Shown one piece after another: positions 31,980-40,416 of a stretch of DNA of 64,000 bases. This DNA is from an uncultured Prevotellaceae bacterium. Lineage in GTDB: Bacteria > Bacteroidota > Bacteroidia > Bacteroidales > Muribaculaceae. The stretch lies in assembly GCA_947302275.1 (NCBI GenBank), contig CAMYUW010000012.1, positions 1-64,000 of the forward strand. The letters are read 5' to 3'. The notes beneath the pieces were generated by a model. The model was not told the origin of the DNA, searched no databases, and saw only the letters and a program-made list of their open reading frames with translations. A program made the translations under genes and the position numbers. Each line of letters begins with the position of its first letter. Position 1 is the first letter of the stretch.

Positions 31980-32546
31980 TCAATTATCAGTTAAATCATT
32001 GCCAAACAATGGTTTCTCCTCATCGCGCTTATAGTAGGCGGCAAGCATGCCGATGAAGTGCGAAATCTGCGAAATTGCAGCAGCGGTGTCCTGAGAGATT
32101 TCCTTGCCTTGCAGGTGAAGCATCATCACGCCATAGAGGGCATTGAAGCAGGTTTCCAGTTCGCTGGGACGTTCTGACTCGGGTAGCGTGGCACGCAGTT
32201 GCACGATATAGGGCAGGGTGCGATAGTAGTCGGCATGATAGTCGGGAAAGCGGCCTTGATCAGCCAGCAGTTGCTGGTGCAAGTCATTCAAGCGGATGAG
32301 TACGTTGTGGCACACGCGGATGTGGCCTTGCTCTCGCACATTTTCCAGCTCCATCATCTTGATGAGAGACTCGTACCACTCGTGTATCTCGTGCCGCTTC
32401 TCATCGTCCACGTCATAACGGGCAATGACCATCTTGTCCACCATGTCGATGTCGAGATGGCAAGCCCGCAGCAAGTCCTCAACCTGCCACAGGTACAGGA
32501 GGTACTCGGCGATATTCTCTTGGCGTTTTTGTTGAGCGATAATCAT
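31980..32546 (-). CDS. DUF4924-family cytosolic protein
   Basis: 188 residues, all helical by appearance, no signal peptide or membrane segment. Typical family features: QQKRQENIAEYLLYLWQVED at the start, ARYDVDDEKRHEIHEWYESL in the middle and HFIGMLAAYYKRDEEK near the end. DUF4924 is restricted to Bacteroidales and of unknown function; it is repeatedly found next to rfbD and prfC. Here it sits between a Crp/Fnr regulator (6 bp) and rfbD (3 bp). Confidence 0.83.
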   Translation of the reverse strand: MIIAQQKRQENIAEYLLYLWQVEDLLRACHLDIDMVDKMVIARYDVDDEKRHEIHEWYESLIKMMELENVREQGHIRVCHNVLIRLNDLHQQLLADQGRFPDYHADYYRTLPYIVQLRATLPESERPSELETCFNALYGVMMLHLQGKEISQDTAAAISQISHFIGMLAAYYKRDEEKPLFGNDLTDN

Positions 32547-32552
32547 ATTACT

Positions 32553-33254
32553 TTATCCAAAGCGGCTGATATTGCGCAACGTGGACTCGTCAACAATGCG
32601 GATGCGGCGTCCGTCAACGGTAATGATGCGTTCCTGTGCGAAGGTTGAGAGGGTGCGAATGGCGTTGGCTGTGGTCATGTTCGACAGATTGGCTAGGTCT
32701 TCGCGTGCCATGTAAATCTTCAAGGTTCTGCCGTCATCCTCGTAGCCGTAATTATCCACCAGCATACACAGGGCCTCTGCCAAGCGGCCACGAATGTGCT
32801 TCTGGGTTAATGTCACCACCTTGGAATCGCTGCCGCCCAAGTGTTTGGACAACTCGTGTATGAAGAACCAGGCCAGTTTCATGTTGCCGTCAATGAGCTT
32901 TTTAACAAGTGTCATGGGGAGGCATCCCACCTGTGACGGTTCAATGGCCATCGTGCTGGCTACGTAAGGCTCCTGGGCAAACCAGGCGCGGTAACCAAAG
33001 TACTGGATAGGGCGGTACAATCTCAGAATCTGTTGCTTGCCGCCCACGCCGTTCTTGAATCGTTTTACCTTTCCCTTGATGAGCACCCATAAGAATTCAG
33101 GCTCATCTTTTTCAGCATAGATGATCTGGTTCTTGCGATAGGTGTGGATGACAAAATTCTCAGCGATGAGATGCTTCTCCTCGCTGTTCAGGATTGACCA
33201 GATGTCGGCCAAATCCTCACGTATGATATCCGCTATAGTACTCTTTATTACCAT
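32553..33254 (-). CDS. Crp/Fnr-family transcription regulator
   Basis: 233 residues from the ATG at 33254, supported by the promoter 40 bp upstream; a longer frame would include that promoter. N-terminal cNMP-binding-like barrel (FVIHTYRKNQIIYAEKDEPE, VLIKGKVKRF), dimer helix, and C-terminal winged helix (YMAREDLANLSNMTTANAIR, ERIITVDGRRIRI). No cysteine cluster for an FeS centre, so it is not an FNR-type oxygen sensor; the ligand is unknown. It heads an operon with DUF4924, rfbD and probably prfC. Confidence 0.92.
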   Translation of the reverse strand: MVIKSTIADIIREDLADIWSILNSEEKHLIAENFVIHTYRKNQIIYAEKDEPEFLWVLIKGKVKRFKNGVGGKQQILRLYRPIQYFGYRAWFAQEPYVASTMAIEPSQVGCLPMTLVKKLIDGNMKLAWFFIHELSKHLGGSDSKVVTLTQKHIRGRLAEALCMLVDNYGYEDDGRTLKIYMAREDLANLSNMTTANAIRTLSTFAQERIITVDGRRIRIVDESTLRNISRFG

Positions 33255-33293
33255 TCCTACGCCTAGAAATCTGTTCTCATCAGGTTTAACGTG

Positions 33294-33325
33294 CAAAGAT
33301 ACAACTTCTTTCCCACCTATGCAAA
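33294..33325 (-). promoter_or_regulatory. Promoter of the Crp/Fnr-DUF4924-rfbD-prfC operon
   Basis: Minus strand TTTG (33325-33322), 20 nt, TATCTTTG (33301-33294) then CAC: a full consensus match. Leader about 36 nt. Confidence 0.8.
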
Positions 33326-33368
33326 ACCACACCCCTAAAAATCCCTAAAACGAAAATAAACGATGGGT

Positions 33369-34328
33369 TTAATGGCGGAAGGCATCGGGAATGGGGACAG
33401 GGCTGTTGGGGTTGAAACCGGGCTGGATCATGATAGCACCAGGGGCGCTGACGGGGCGAAACTTGGGGTCACCCCAGTCTCGATCTTTCTTGCCGCTGCC
33501 AAATAAGCCGTCGAGCAGTTGATAAATCAGTGGACCGGCGTCAAACGAGATAGGAGCACCCAGCAGATAGACAGTGGGTTGGACAACAGGCAGGGTGCGC
33601 CATCGGCCCGTATAAGGGTCGTAGATGCGGCGGGCACCCACATCAAGAGAAAAATTGTCGCTGGCTTTCCAGCCCAACGTGCCGCCGTAGGAAGAACTGC
33701 CGAGGAACGGCATCGCTGCAACAGAGTGAAATCGCTGGTTGACGTAATACTGCCCGAATGCATTGAGCGACAGACGGTCATTGAGTCTGAAGGAGGCATT
33801 GCCGAACACGCCATAGTCATTCCATGCTGAGCGGTCTATGTGATACTTGCTGCCAGTCAAGCCTGCTGTGATCTGGAAGCGTTCGCCCATCGGCATGGTA
33901 AACGCTACACTGGCGCTCGCCGTGCTGCCCATGCCTGGATAGGTCGTGTGTGATCCCGCTCCAGTGAGGTAACCACCGCCCACTCGGGTGATGACTCCTG
34001 ACGAGGACCGGTCGTTACTATAGGGATTGGTGTCGTAGTGGAAACGGGGTAGCGAAGACAGGCGTTTGTCGTTCCAGTCTTGCTGATATATGGCCAGCGA
34101 GTCAGCAAATCGATTCTGGTAATCGAGATGGAGGTCGGCGGCGGTGGGCAAATTGGCGTTGAAAGTGGGCTTGATGTTAGTCACTGGAGAGACGGTAGCA
34201 GGCAACTCTGGAAGGGTGAATTGCGGGTTGATTTTGGACTGGTCAAACTGCAGTTTGATGCCCTGACTCTCCTGTGCTGCCCCGATGAGGGCAACAAGCA
34301 ACATGACTATGGATAAAACCCGCTTCAT
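33369..34328 (-). CDS. Outer-membrane beta-barrel-like protein of unknown function
   Basis: 319 residues with a signal peptide (MKRVLSIVMLLVALIGAAQ). After a proline-rich linker there is a run of alternating strands with Gly/aromatic turns (GGGYLTGAGSHTTYPGMGST, FQITAGLTGSKYHID, GVFGNASFRLNDRLSLNAFG, SYGGTLGWKASDNFSLDVG), resembling a small outer-membrane barrel; the C-terminus is proline-rich and polar. I do not recognise a named family. It has its own promoter placed so close that the mRNA is almost leaderless. Confidence 0.65.
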   Translation of the reverse strand: MKRVLSIVMLLVALIGAAQESQGIKLQFDQSKINPQFTLPELPATVSPVTNIKPTFNANLPTAADLHLDYQNRFADSLAIYQQDWNDKRLSSLPRFHYDTNPYSNDRSSSGVITRVGGGYLTGAGSHTTYPGMGSTASASVAFTMPMGERFQITAGLTGSKYHIDRSAWNDYGVFGNASFRLNDRLSLNAFGQYYVNQRFHSVAAMPFLGSSSYGGTLGWKASDNFSLDVGARRIYDPYTGRWRTLPVVQPTVYLLGAPISFDAGPLIYQLLDGLFGSGKKDRDWGDPKFRPVSAPGAIMIQPGFNPNSPVPIPDAFRH

Positions 34329-34333
34329 GCCCG

Positions 34334-34365
34334 CAAAAATAGCCGATTGTCATGAATCGGACAAA
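34334..34365 (-). promoter_or_regulatory. Promoter of the outer-membrane protein gene, near-leaderless
   Basis: Minus strand TTTG (34365-34362), 20 nt, TATTTTTG (34341-34334). The predicted start near 34330 leaves only about 2 nt before the ATG at 34328. Confidence 0.65.
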
Positions 34366-34392
34366 AGAAAAGGGTTAAATTGTCTTTAGCGG

Positions 34393-34935
34393 TTATTGTT
34401 CGCCAGGCATATTCTCCCAAGCGGCACGCAAGGCAGCAACGATATCTTCGTAGTCCTGCTGGGTGAATGGCTCATCGCTGTTGGTCAGAATGGTAAAGGT
34501 GAGGCCCTCCCAGGTGCGGCTCGTCGGCGTGTCCTTCATGCCGTTGCGCAGGTAGAATGCATGGCGTCTCTTGCGTTGTTCGGGGTTGGGCGCATCAGTC
34601 TGCAAAGGCGACTCGATGTCCATGATAAGAGGACGTTCTTCACGGTACTTGTCAAGCATTGCCGACAAAATCTGTTGCCCATAGCCATGACCGCGTAACT
34701 CGTCACGCACAGCGAAATACCAACACCAGTTGTAGCGTGGCAGGCGCAGCACCATTGTAAACCCCACGAGCATTTCCCCTTCATGGTAGGCGGTATAGTC
34801 TATGTTCATGGCATCAAGCAGCTGGATAAGCTCATCATAAGGGATTTGCTCCTCGGCGGGGAATGCTGTCTCATAGAGCTGCCTCAACTCCTTGTTATCG
34901 GCGTTGCTGCTGTTAATCTCAATGGCATGTAACAT
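34393..34935 (-). CDS. GNAT-family N-acetyltransferase
   Basis: 180 residues. The GNAT core is visible: GEMLVGFTMVLRL, then WYFAVRDELRGHGYGQQILS with the acyl-CoA loop (RGHGYG), and RHAFYLRNGM in the last part of the fold. Its start is 2 bp from the stop of the upstream acyltransferase gene, so they are co-transcribed. The acceptor is unknown. Confidence 0.88.
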   Translation of the reverse strand: MLHAIEINSSNADNKELRQLYETAFPAEEQIPYDELIQLLDAMNIDYTAYHEGEMLVGFTMVLRLPRYNWCWYFAVRDELRGHGYGQQILSAMLDKYREERPLIMDIESPLQTDAPNPEQRKRRHAFYLRNGMKDTPTSRTWEGLTFTILTNSDEPFTQQDYEDIVAALRAAWENMPGEQ

Positions 34936-34937
34936 AT

Positions 34938-36023
34938 TTATATGCTATTCTTTGTGGTGGGATATTTAGCACCGAACAGCCAGTGGGCAAGGAACGGACT
35001 TAACCTGATGATATTGCTGATGAGCAAGCTCGCCGCAACAATGATTAATGCGATGAGCAGGGACACTGCCGCCTCGATGATGGGCATGGGATGATCGGTG
35101 AAAACTGTTGTGACCTTGCCTAATTGCCTGGGTAAAAGGAAATAATGTATGAGGTACACGTCAAGGGTGCGTCGTCCGATATATTGCAACGTGCGCCCGA
35201 TGGGACGCTCTTTGCTGAATGCCGCTTGATTGTTTCTGAAGAAACTGAACAGAATCACCATGCCAGTGAAAGTGAGCATGAATTCCGTCACAGTGATACC
35301 GACCGTGAAGTATTTCCTGAACACGTTGACAAGGAAGTAGAACAGAATGCAACAAGTCAATAACCAGGATTGGTTCAGCGCTTTCTCAACCAGTGGAAAA
35401 TGCTGTTTGACAAGTGTACCCATGACGAAGAAGATGAAGTATTTCCACAAAAGCATCGACCATGCATTCTGCACTGACCTTGAAATCGGGATCACTTCAT
35501 GGAATGGGGATTGCCATATATAATACATCAAGGCTCCGAGAATCAGTAGCACCCAATGGCCCCATTTGCCTCGGATGAAAAACCTGACGGCAGCATAGAA
35601 GACGTAGTACTCAAGCAGTACAAATGTGAACCAGTAACCCGCCTTGGCTGGCGCCATAACGTTATAAAGAAAAGGTCTATTGCAAACATAAATGTATGCC
35701 AGGAAGAAGACAAACGGCGATATCAGTTGAACTGGTATCTTCTTCCTAAAGAACTTAATGATCTGTTTGCCATTCCAGACCACGGATTCTTTATAAAGCA
35801 CAAATCCGCTGATGAAAAAGAACATGGGCATGCGAACCTGTACAAGAAAGTCTTGAATTGAGATTCCCTTGCCGCAGACGTGCCAGCAGAACTGAGATAC
35901 ATGATAAAAGACGACAAGAATCATCGTGAAGCCCCTCAAGGCATCAATGTACTGGATGCGTTCATGCTTTCCTGCAAGGGGCGTCATATCTGGATTCTGA
36001 TGATTTAGCTTGTTCAAATTCAT
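34938..36023 (-). CDS. Membrane acyltransferase (acyltransferase-3 family)
   Basis: 361 residues from ATG 36023 (26 bp after the ABC-F stop); a longer frame would overlap that gene. The N-terminal IQYIDALRGFTMILVVFYHV holds the family signature (RG and the catalytic His of FYHV), followed by about ten membrane helices. These enzymes acylate (often O-acetylate) sugars of the cell envelope or glycans. The context (ABC-F upstream, GNAT downstream) does not define the acceptor. Confidence 0.88.
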   Translation of the reverse strand: MNLNKLNHQNPDMTPLAGKHERIQYIDALRGFTMILVVFYHVSQFCWHVCGKGISIQDFLVQVRMPMFFFISGFVLYKESVVWNGKQIIKFFRKKIPVQLISPFVFFLAYIYVCNRPFLYNVMAPAKAGYWFTFVLLEYYVFYAAVRFFIRGKWGHWVLLILGALMYYIWQSPFHEVIPISRSVQNAWSMLLWKYFIFFVMGTLVKQHFPLVEKALNQSWLLTCCILFYFLVNVFRKYFTVGITVTEFMLTFTGMVILFSFFRNNQAAFSKERPIGRTLQYIGRRTLDVYLIHYFLLPRQLGKVTTVFTDHPMPIIEAAVSLLIALIIVAASLLISNIIRLSPFLAHWLFGAKYPTTKNSI

Positions 36024-36049
36024 GTGACTCGGACTAGAGGTGCAAACGG

Positions 36050-37993
36050 TTACGACTTTACTTCCTCCAGCTCGGCGCTGGCTGTTTCCCACTGTGTCAT
36101 GACCTCTTCGAGTTCGCGGGAGATTTTGGAGTGGGTGTAATAGATGTCCACGTTCTCGCTTGTAGCGGAAGAAAGCTTATCCTCTATATCAGCGAGTTGC
36201 TGTTCAAGTTCGGCGATGCGGTTCTCAAGGGTCTTCACTTTCTTCTCGGCCTGTCGGATGCGGCGTTCACGTTCCTTCTGCCGCTGGTAGTCCATTTTCC
36301 CCTGGCTGGCGGGAGATGCTAGGTCTTGCGCATCCACATCTGCTGCGGGCGCGGGCGCATTCTTGATTTCCAGTTGTTGCAGGGAGTCAAGTTGTTTCTT
36401 CCGAAGGAAATCGTAGATACCGCCCAAATGTTCCCGTACGCGGTGCTCGCCGAACTCATACACCTTATCGACGATGCCGTTCAGGAAGTCTCGGTCGTGT
36501 GAAACGACAATAACCGTACCGTTGAAGGCTTGAATCGCCTCTTTCAGCACATCTTTGCTGGGCATGTCCAGGTGGTTGGTGGGCTCATCGAGGATGAGCA
36601 GGTTGACGGGTTGCAGCAGTAGGCGTATCATTGCCAGGCGGCTTTTTTCACCGCCGCTCAAGACCTTGACTTTCTTGTCGGCGTTCTTGCCGCCGAACAT
36701 AAATGCACCTAGGATGTCGTTGATGCGCGTACGGATGTCACCCACGGCCACATGGTCGATCGTGTCATGAACAGTCAAGGTTTCGTCCAAGAGCTGAGCC
36801 TGATTTTGGGCGAAGTAGCCGATTTTGACATTATGTCCGATTTGCAGCTTGCCGTCAAAGGGGATTTCCCCCATGATGCACTTGACCAATGTGGATTTGC
36901 CTGCGCCGTTCTTGCCTACAAAGGCGACTTTCTCACCTCGTTTGATGGTGAACGTCACGTCATGGAACACGTTCAGGCTTCCGTAGTCCTTGCGCAGGTC
37001 CTCGGCAATGACAGGATAGTCTCCACTGCGAGGCGCTGGCGGGAATTTCAGCTTCATGCGTGAACGGTCCACTTCATCTACCTCGATGCGTTCCAGTTTG
37101 TCCAGCATCTTGATGCGGCTTTGCACCTGGATGGCCTTGGTGGCCTTGTAGCGAAACCGCTCGATAAAGTCTTCGGTATCGTGGATGAGTTTCTGTTGGT
37201 TCTCGTAAGCTCGCATCTGTTGTTCCACACGTTCCTTGCGCAATTCCACAAATTGACTGTAACTCACCTTGTAGTCATAGATCTTGCCTAACGAGATTTC
37301 GATGGTGCGGTTGGTCACATTGTCAATGAAAGCGCGGTCGTGCGATACGAGCAGCAATGCACCGTTACGGTTTTTCAGGAAGGTTTCCAGCCACTGGATA
37401 GACTCGATGTCCAGGTGGTTGGTGGGCTCATCGAGCAGCAGCACGTCGGGCCGGCGCAGCAGCAACTTTGCCAATTCAATGCGCATGCGCCAGCCACCGC
37501 TGAACTCGCTCGTTGGGCGTTCAAAGTCGCTGCGCTCAAATCCCAGACCCAACAGTGTCTTCTCAATTTCGGCCTCGACGTTTTCGCTTTGCATCAGGGC
37601 ACGCAACTCGGTTTTCTGGGCCACACGGTCAATCAGGTCCTGGTAGTCTTCGCTGTCATAGTCGGTGCGATCGGCCAATTCCTGATTCATACGGTCGATA
37701 GCTGCATCCATCTGTTGCAGGTGCTCGAAAGCCCTGCCAGCCTCTTGCTTGACGGTGAACTCGTCCTTGATCTGCATCTGTTGAGGCAGATAACCGATGG
37801 TGATGTCTGTCTGGCGTGCGACCGTGCCGCTAGTAGGTTGTTGTTCGCCGGTAATGATCCGTAACATGGTGGTTTTGCCTGCACCATTCTTGCCAACAAG
37901 TGCGATTTTGTCTCGCTTGTTGATGACGTAGCTGATGTTCTCAAACAGCACCTGGCTGCCAAATTCCACCTTGAGTCCCTGAATAGAAATCAT
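36050..37993 (-). CDS. ABC-F family ribosome-associated ATPase
   Basis: 647 residues with two ABC domains and no membrane segment. Domain 1: Walker A GKNGAGKTT (34-42), signature EFSGGWRMR, Walker B LLLDEPTNHLD. Domain 2: Walker A GKNGAGKST, signature VLSGGEKSR, Walker B LILDEPTNHLD. A linker between them and a charged coiled-coil C-terminus (RQKERERRIRQAEKKVKTLE) resemble Uup/YheS-type housekeeping ABC-F proteins rather than a clear antibiotic-protection subtype. It starts 18 bp after the HTH-methyltransferase and is likely in that operon, so its expression may respond to the operator at 39231-39272. Confidence 0.92.
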   Translation of the reverse strand: MISIQGLKVEFGSQVLFENISYVINKRDKIALVGKNGAGKTTMLRIITGEQQPTSGTVARQTDITIGYLPQQMQIKDEFTVKQEAGRAFEHLQQMDAAIDRMNQELADRTDYDSEDYQDLIDRVAQKTELRALMQSENVEAEIEKTLLGLGFERSDFERPTSEFSGGWRMRIELAKLLLRRPDVLLLDEPTNHLDIESIQWLETFLKNRNGALLLVSHDRAFIDNVTNRTIEISLGKIYDYKVSYSQFVELRKERVEQQMRAYENQQKLIHDTEDFIERFRYKATKAIQVQSRIKMLDKLERIEVDEVDRSRMKLKFPPAPRSGDYPVIAEDLRKDYGSLNVFHDVTFTIKRGEKVAFVGKNGAGKSTLVKCIMGEIPFDGKLQIGHNVKIGYFAQNQAQLLDETLTVHDTIDHVAVGDIRTRINDILGAFMFGGKNADKKVKVLSGGEKSRLAMIRLLLQPVNLLILDEPTNHLDMPSKDVLKEAIQAFNGTVIVVSHDRDFLNGIVDKVYEFGEHRVREHLGGIYDFLRKKQLDSLQQLEIKNAPAPAADVDAQDLASPASQGKMDYQRQKERERRIRQAEKKVKTLENRIAELEQQLADIEDKLSSATSENVDIYYTHSKISRELEEVMTQWETASAELEEVKS

Positions 37994-38011
37994 GCGTGTA
38001 TTGTGTGATAT

Positions 38012-39199
38012 TTAGAATAGGCTCAGCGGTTTCTGTTCGATGCTGGCTCGGGCTTGATTGATGTATTGTTGGTTGATGTCGATGCCGATGCTGCGCAGGT
38101 TTAACTCGTAGGCGATTCTGCAGGCTGTACCGGTGCCGCAATAGGGGTCTAGGACGATGCCGTCACGGGGGCAGGTGGCAACCATAGGCAGGCGGTAGAG
38201 CGTGTCGGGAGCCACGCAATAGTGGGCAATTCCCGAACGCTGCACGCCAATGGTCCACACATCACCAGGCACCAGACCGTGCCCTCCTTCGGGTAGCAGG
38301 TAATGCTCCTCGATTTTTTCTGATTTTTTACGGCCCTTGACGTGATTGCGCATAATCAAGGCAAATGTCCTCCGCAATTCCTCATCATTATAATAGAAAT
38401 CGTCATTCTTGACCAAGTGGAACATGAACTCATGCACCTTACGCAGATGGTCTTGGCTTCCTTGAGGTGAAGTGGTGGTTTTATTCCACACCACTTCGTT
38501 GACCAGGCGCCAACCCTGCTGATCCATCATAGCAAGCACAACTCGCCATGGGATACCTTGTACAAATCCGCCTGTGGTGTCGTCTCCCATGTTGAGCCAC
38601 AATGACCCTTGAGGCTTAAGTACGCGCCATGCCTGAGCCATCGTCAGCAGGAGTTCTTGGATAAACTCTGCACTGGATGTTGCCGTAATGCTCTCAGTGC
38701 CCTGTTCGCGCCTTCTCCAATAGGGTGGTGTGGTCACAATGCAGTCGATACTCTCGTCCTCGATGCGCTGCATCACTGTGGCCGCATCGCCATGTTCCAG
38801 ATGAGGCATTAGTGACCGTCCCATCTTGGCGATCATGTCCCGCATGACGGAGGGTGCAGCTGCCGCAGTATTATCGGGCTCTGTTGGGTAAATCTGATTA
38901 TCGGTATTTTCGGGCGATGTGCCACTCAACATTGAGGTCAGTAAGGTTGAAGCACGCTTTGCCATCTTGTCATGAGCGATGTGGCTATAAGCCTCGTCGG
39001 CCAACCACATGGCTATTAGTTCATTTGGATCGGTTTTGAAGATACGCGCCAACCGGAGCACTTGTTGACGTTTGGGTCGTCGCTCACCGTGCTCATAGCG
39101 GCTATATGCGGGAACATCAACTCCTATGGCCTTGGCCAGGTCTTTCTGTCGCTTTCCGCTCTCGATGCGCAGTTGCTTGATTTTGTCCGAAAATAACAT
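38012..39199 (-). CDS. XRE-type HTH fused to a beta-class DNA methyltransferase
   Basis: 395 residues from the ATG at 39199 (a TTG ten codons earlier lies on the transcription start). Residues 1-60 are an XRE helix-turn-helix (KIKQLRIESGKRQKDLAKAI, VPAYSRYEHGERRPKRQQ). The catalytic domain has motif IV TTPPYW (156-161) before motif I DPYCGTG (351-357), the permuted beta order with an (S/T)PPYW box typical of N4-cytosine (or N6-adenine) enzymes. No restriction endonuclease gene is adjacent, so it is probably an orphan. A 13-bp inverted repeat overlaps its promoter, suggesting autoregulation through the fused HTH. Target site unknown. Confidence 0.92.
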   Translation of the reverse strand: MLFSDKIKQLRIESGKRQKDLAKAIGVDVPAYSRYEHGERRPKRQQVLRLARIFKTDPNELIAMWLADEAYSHIAHDKMAKRASTLLTSMLSGTSPENTDNQIYPTEPDNTAAAAPSVMRDMIAKMGRSLMPHLEHGDAATVMQRIEDESIDCIVTTPPYWRRREQGTESITATSSAEFIQELLLTMAQAWRVLKPQGSLWLNMGDDTTGGFVQGIPWRVVLAMMDQQGWRLVNEVVWNKTTTSPQGSQDHLRKVHEFMFHLVKNDDFYYNDEELRRTFALIMRNHVKGRKKSEKIEEHYLLPEGGHGLVPGDVWTIGVQRSGIAHYCVAPDTLYRLPMVATCPRDGIVLDPYCGTGTACRIAYELNLRSIGIDINQQYINQARASIEQKPLSLF

Positions 39200-39226
39200 A
39201 GCATTGAGGAATTTGTAAGTTTTGGA

Positions 39227-39258
39227 CAAATTAAGGCAATATTATTGATTTACACAAA
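39227..39258 (-). promoter_or_regulatory. Promoter of the HTH-methyltransferase operon
   Basis: Minus strand TTTG (39258-39255), 20 nt, TTAATTTG (39234-39227), one mismatch in -7. Leader about 24 nt. It is embedded in the inverted repeat at 39231-39272. Confidence 0.65.
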
Positions 39259-39272
39259 AAATATTGCCTTAA
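39231..39272. promoter_or_regulatory. Operator-like perfect inverted repeat
   Basis: TTAAGGCAATATT (39231-39243) and its exact reverse complement AATATTGCCTTAA (39260-39272), 13-bp arms 16 bp apart. One arm overlaps the -7 box, the other lies just upstream of the -33 box, so a bound dimer or tetramer would block the promoter. Confidence 0.8.
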
Positions 39273-39309
39273 AATTCTGTATCTTCAAAGTGTTACAGTG
39301 TTTTGACCT

Positions 39310-39768
39310 CTATTTTTTCTTCTTGCGGCGGTGCTGATAGCGCCAGTGGTGCTGAATAGAGTGGTACAAGTAGTGGCGGAAAGGATGCAGCAACCAGAAA
39401 TGGTAGAACAGGAATGCCAATAAGGCACCGATTGAGGCTGCATACCAGTTGTTGATGTCATAGTTGTAGCCGTTGGTACGCAACATCAAGCCGATTTCCA
39501 TGCCGATTGAAAGCACCGAAGTGACGGCTGCCAGAGCCATCTCCTGATTGATCTTGCTGTGATGCGGCAATCGAGACTTTGCATAGTCCAGAATGAACAC
39601 AAGCGCAACGAAGAAATACAGGATGAGATGTCCCACCTGTTCAGCGTATGGAAATATTCTCAGAGCGTTGATGCCCAGAGGGTTATCGACAAATTTAAAG
39701 AATATGACAATAAGCATCATTACTGCTGATGCCACGCCAGTAGGTATAGATAAAATGAAACTTTTCAT
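39310..39768 (-). CDS. VanZ-like small membrane protein
   Basis: 152 residues with four membrane helices (IPTGVASAVMMLIVIFFKFV, VGHLILYFFVALVFILDY, ALAAVTSVLSIGMEIGLML, WYAASIGALLAFLFYHFWLL) and a very basic His/Arg/Lys tail. The helix pattern with a PYAEQVGHLILYFF segment resembles VanZ-family proteins common in Bacteroidota; function unproven. A minus-strand TACCTTTG -7 box at 39802-39809 precedes it. It is separated from the methyltransferase gene by the operator region. Confidence 0.7.
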   Translation of the reverse strand: MKSFILSIPTGVASAVMMLIVIFFKFVDNPLGINALRIFPYAEQVGHLILYFFVALVFILDYAKSRLPHHSKINQEMALAAVTSVLSIGMEIGLMLRTNGYNYDINNWYAASIGALLAFLFYHFWLLHPFRHYLYHSIQHHWRYQHRRKKKK

Positions 39769-39898
39769 TCTTTTTGGAGTCCAGATAATTTAAATAGCCC
39801 GCAAAGGTAGTCATTTTTTGTGGTATGGAACCTCTTTTTCCAAAAAAAAACATTGTTGACAGATGAAATTATTGAAAATGAAAAAAGACGTGACGAAA

Positions 39899-39929
39899 TT
39901 TTCGATAACGAGAATAATGACTATTTTTG
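39899..39929 (+). promoter_or_regulatory. Promoter of the ComEA-N-like gene; decides its start
   Basis: TTTT (39899-39902), 19 nt, TATTTTTG (39922-39929). The predicted start near 39933 excludes the longer frame from 39820 and favours the ATG at 39958. Confidence 0.5.
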
Positions 39930-39957
39930 TGGTGCAATTTATGACGACAAGTGTATA

Positions 39958-40287
39958 ATGGGTAATTTGAAGGATTTTTGGACCATGACCCGACGTGAAC
40001 GCCAAGGTACGATAATCGTGCTGGCAGTCATTGCCTTGTTGTTGGTCTCTACCATGGCAGTGCGTTCGTGCAACCATAGCCAGGAAGTAGTTGGGGTTCA
40101 GTCTGCTCGGGTGCTTGAGTTTGAGGCTGATGTGGACTCGATGAGTGTGACTGTCGAGAAAAAAGCTCAGCGTGCCCATGGTAAAAAGGCCAAGCCCAAA
40201 TCCACCCCGCGAAAGAAGAAGGATAAAAGCCGGCCTTCAGCCCCATCTCCCCAACCACGACCTTTGGATCCTGTGCCACAATTCTGA
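39958..40287 (+). CDS. Small single-pass membrane protein with ComEA-like N-terminus
   Basis: 109 residues: NLKDFWTMTRRERQGTIIVL then a membrane helix (VLAVIALLLVSTMAV), and a Lys/Pro/Ser-rich tail (KKAKPKSTPRKKKDKSRPSA). The N-terminal 'TRRERQG' plus helix is the same start seen in Bacteroidota ComEA-type DNA-uptake proteins, but the helix-hairpin-helix DNA-binding part is missing. It may be a degenerate or specialised relative; the basic tail could bind nucleic acid or membrane. No operon partner. Confidence 0.65.
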   Translation: MGNLKDFWTMTRRERQGTIIVLAVIALLLVSTMAVRSCNHSQEVVGVQSARVLEFEADVDSMSVTVEKKAQRAHGKKAKPKSTPRKKKDKSRPSAPSPQPRPLDPVPQF

Positions 40288-40356
40288 TACCCGTATTGAA
40301 CCAGCGGGAAAAAGCGGCTGTTTGCCACTAAAAATGTGACAAATCCCTGATTCGGG

Positions 40357-40388
40357 TTTGATTGTTCGAACTTAATGTTATAATTTTG
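40357..40388 (+). promoter_or_regulatory. Promoter of the NSS transporter gene
   Basis: TTTG (40357-40360), 20 nt, TAATTTTG (40381-40388), full consensus; leader about 25 nt. Confidence 0.8.
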
Positions 40389-40416
40389 CAGAATTCAAAA
40401 GATTCAAGATCAAATT

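Noticed and set aside
38012..39199. Restriction-modification system
   Set aside because: Only a methyltransferase is present; neighbours are ABC-F and a VanZ-like protein, with no endonuclease candidate.
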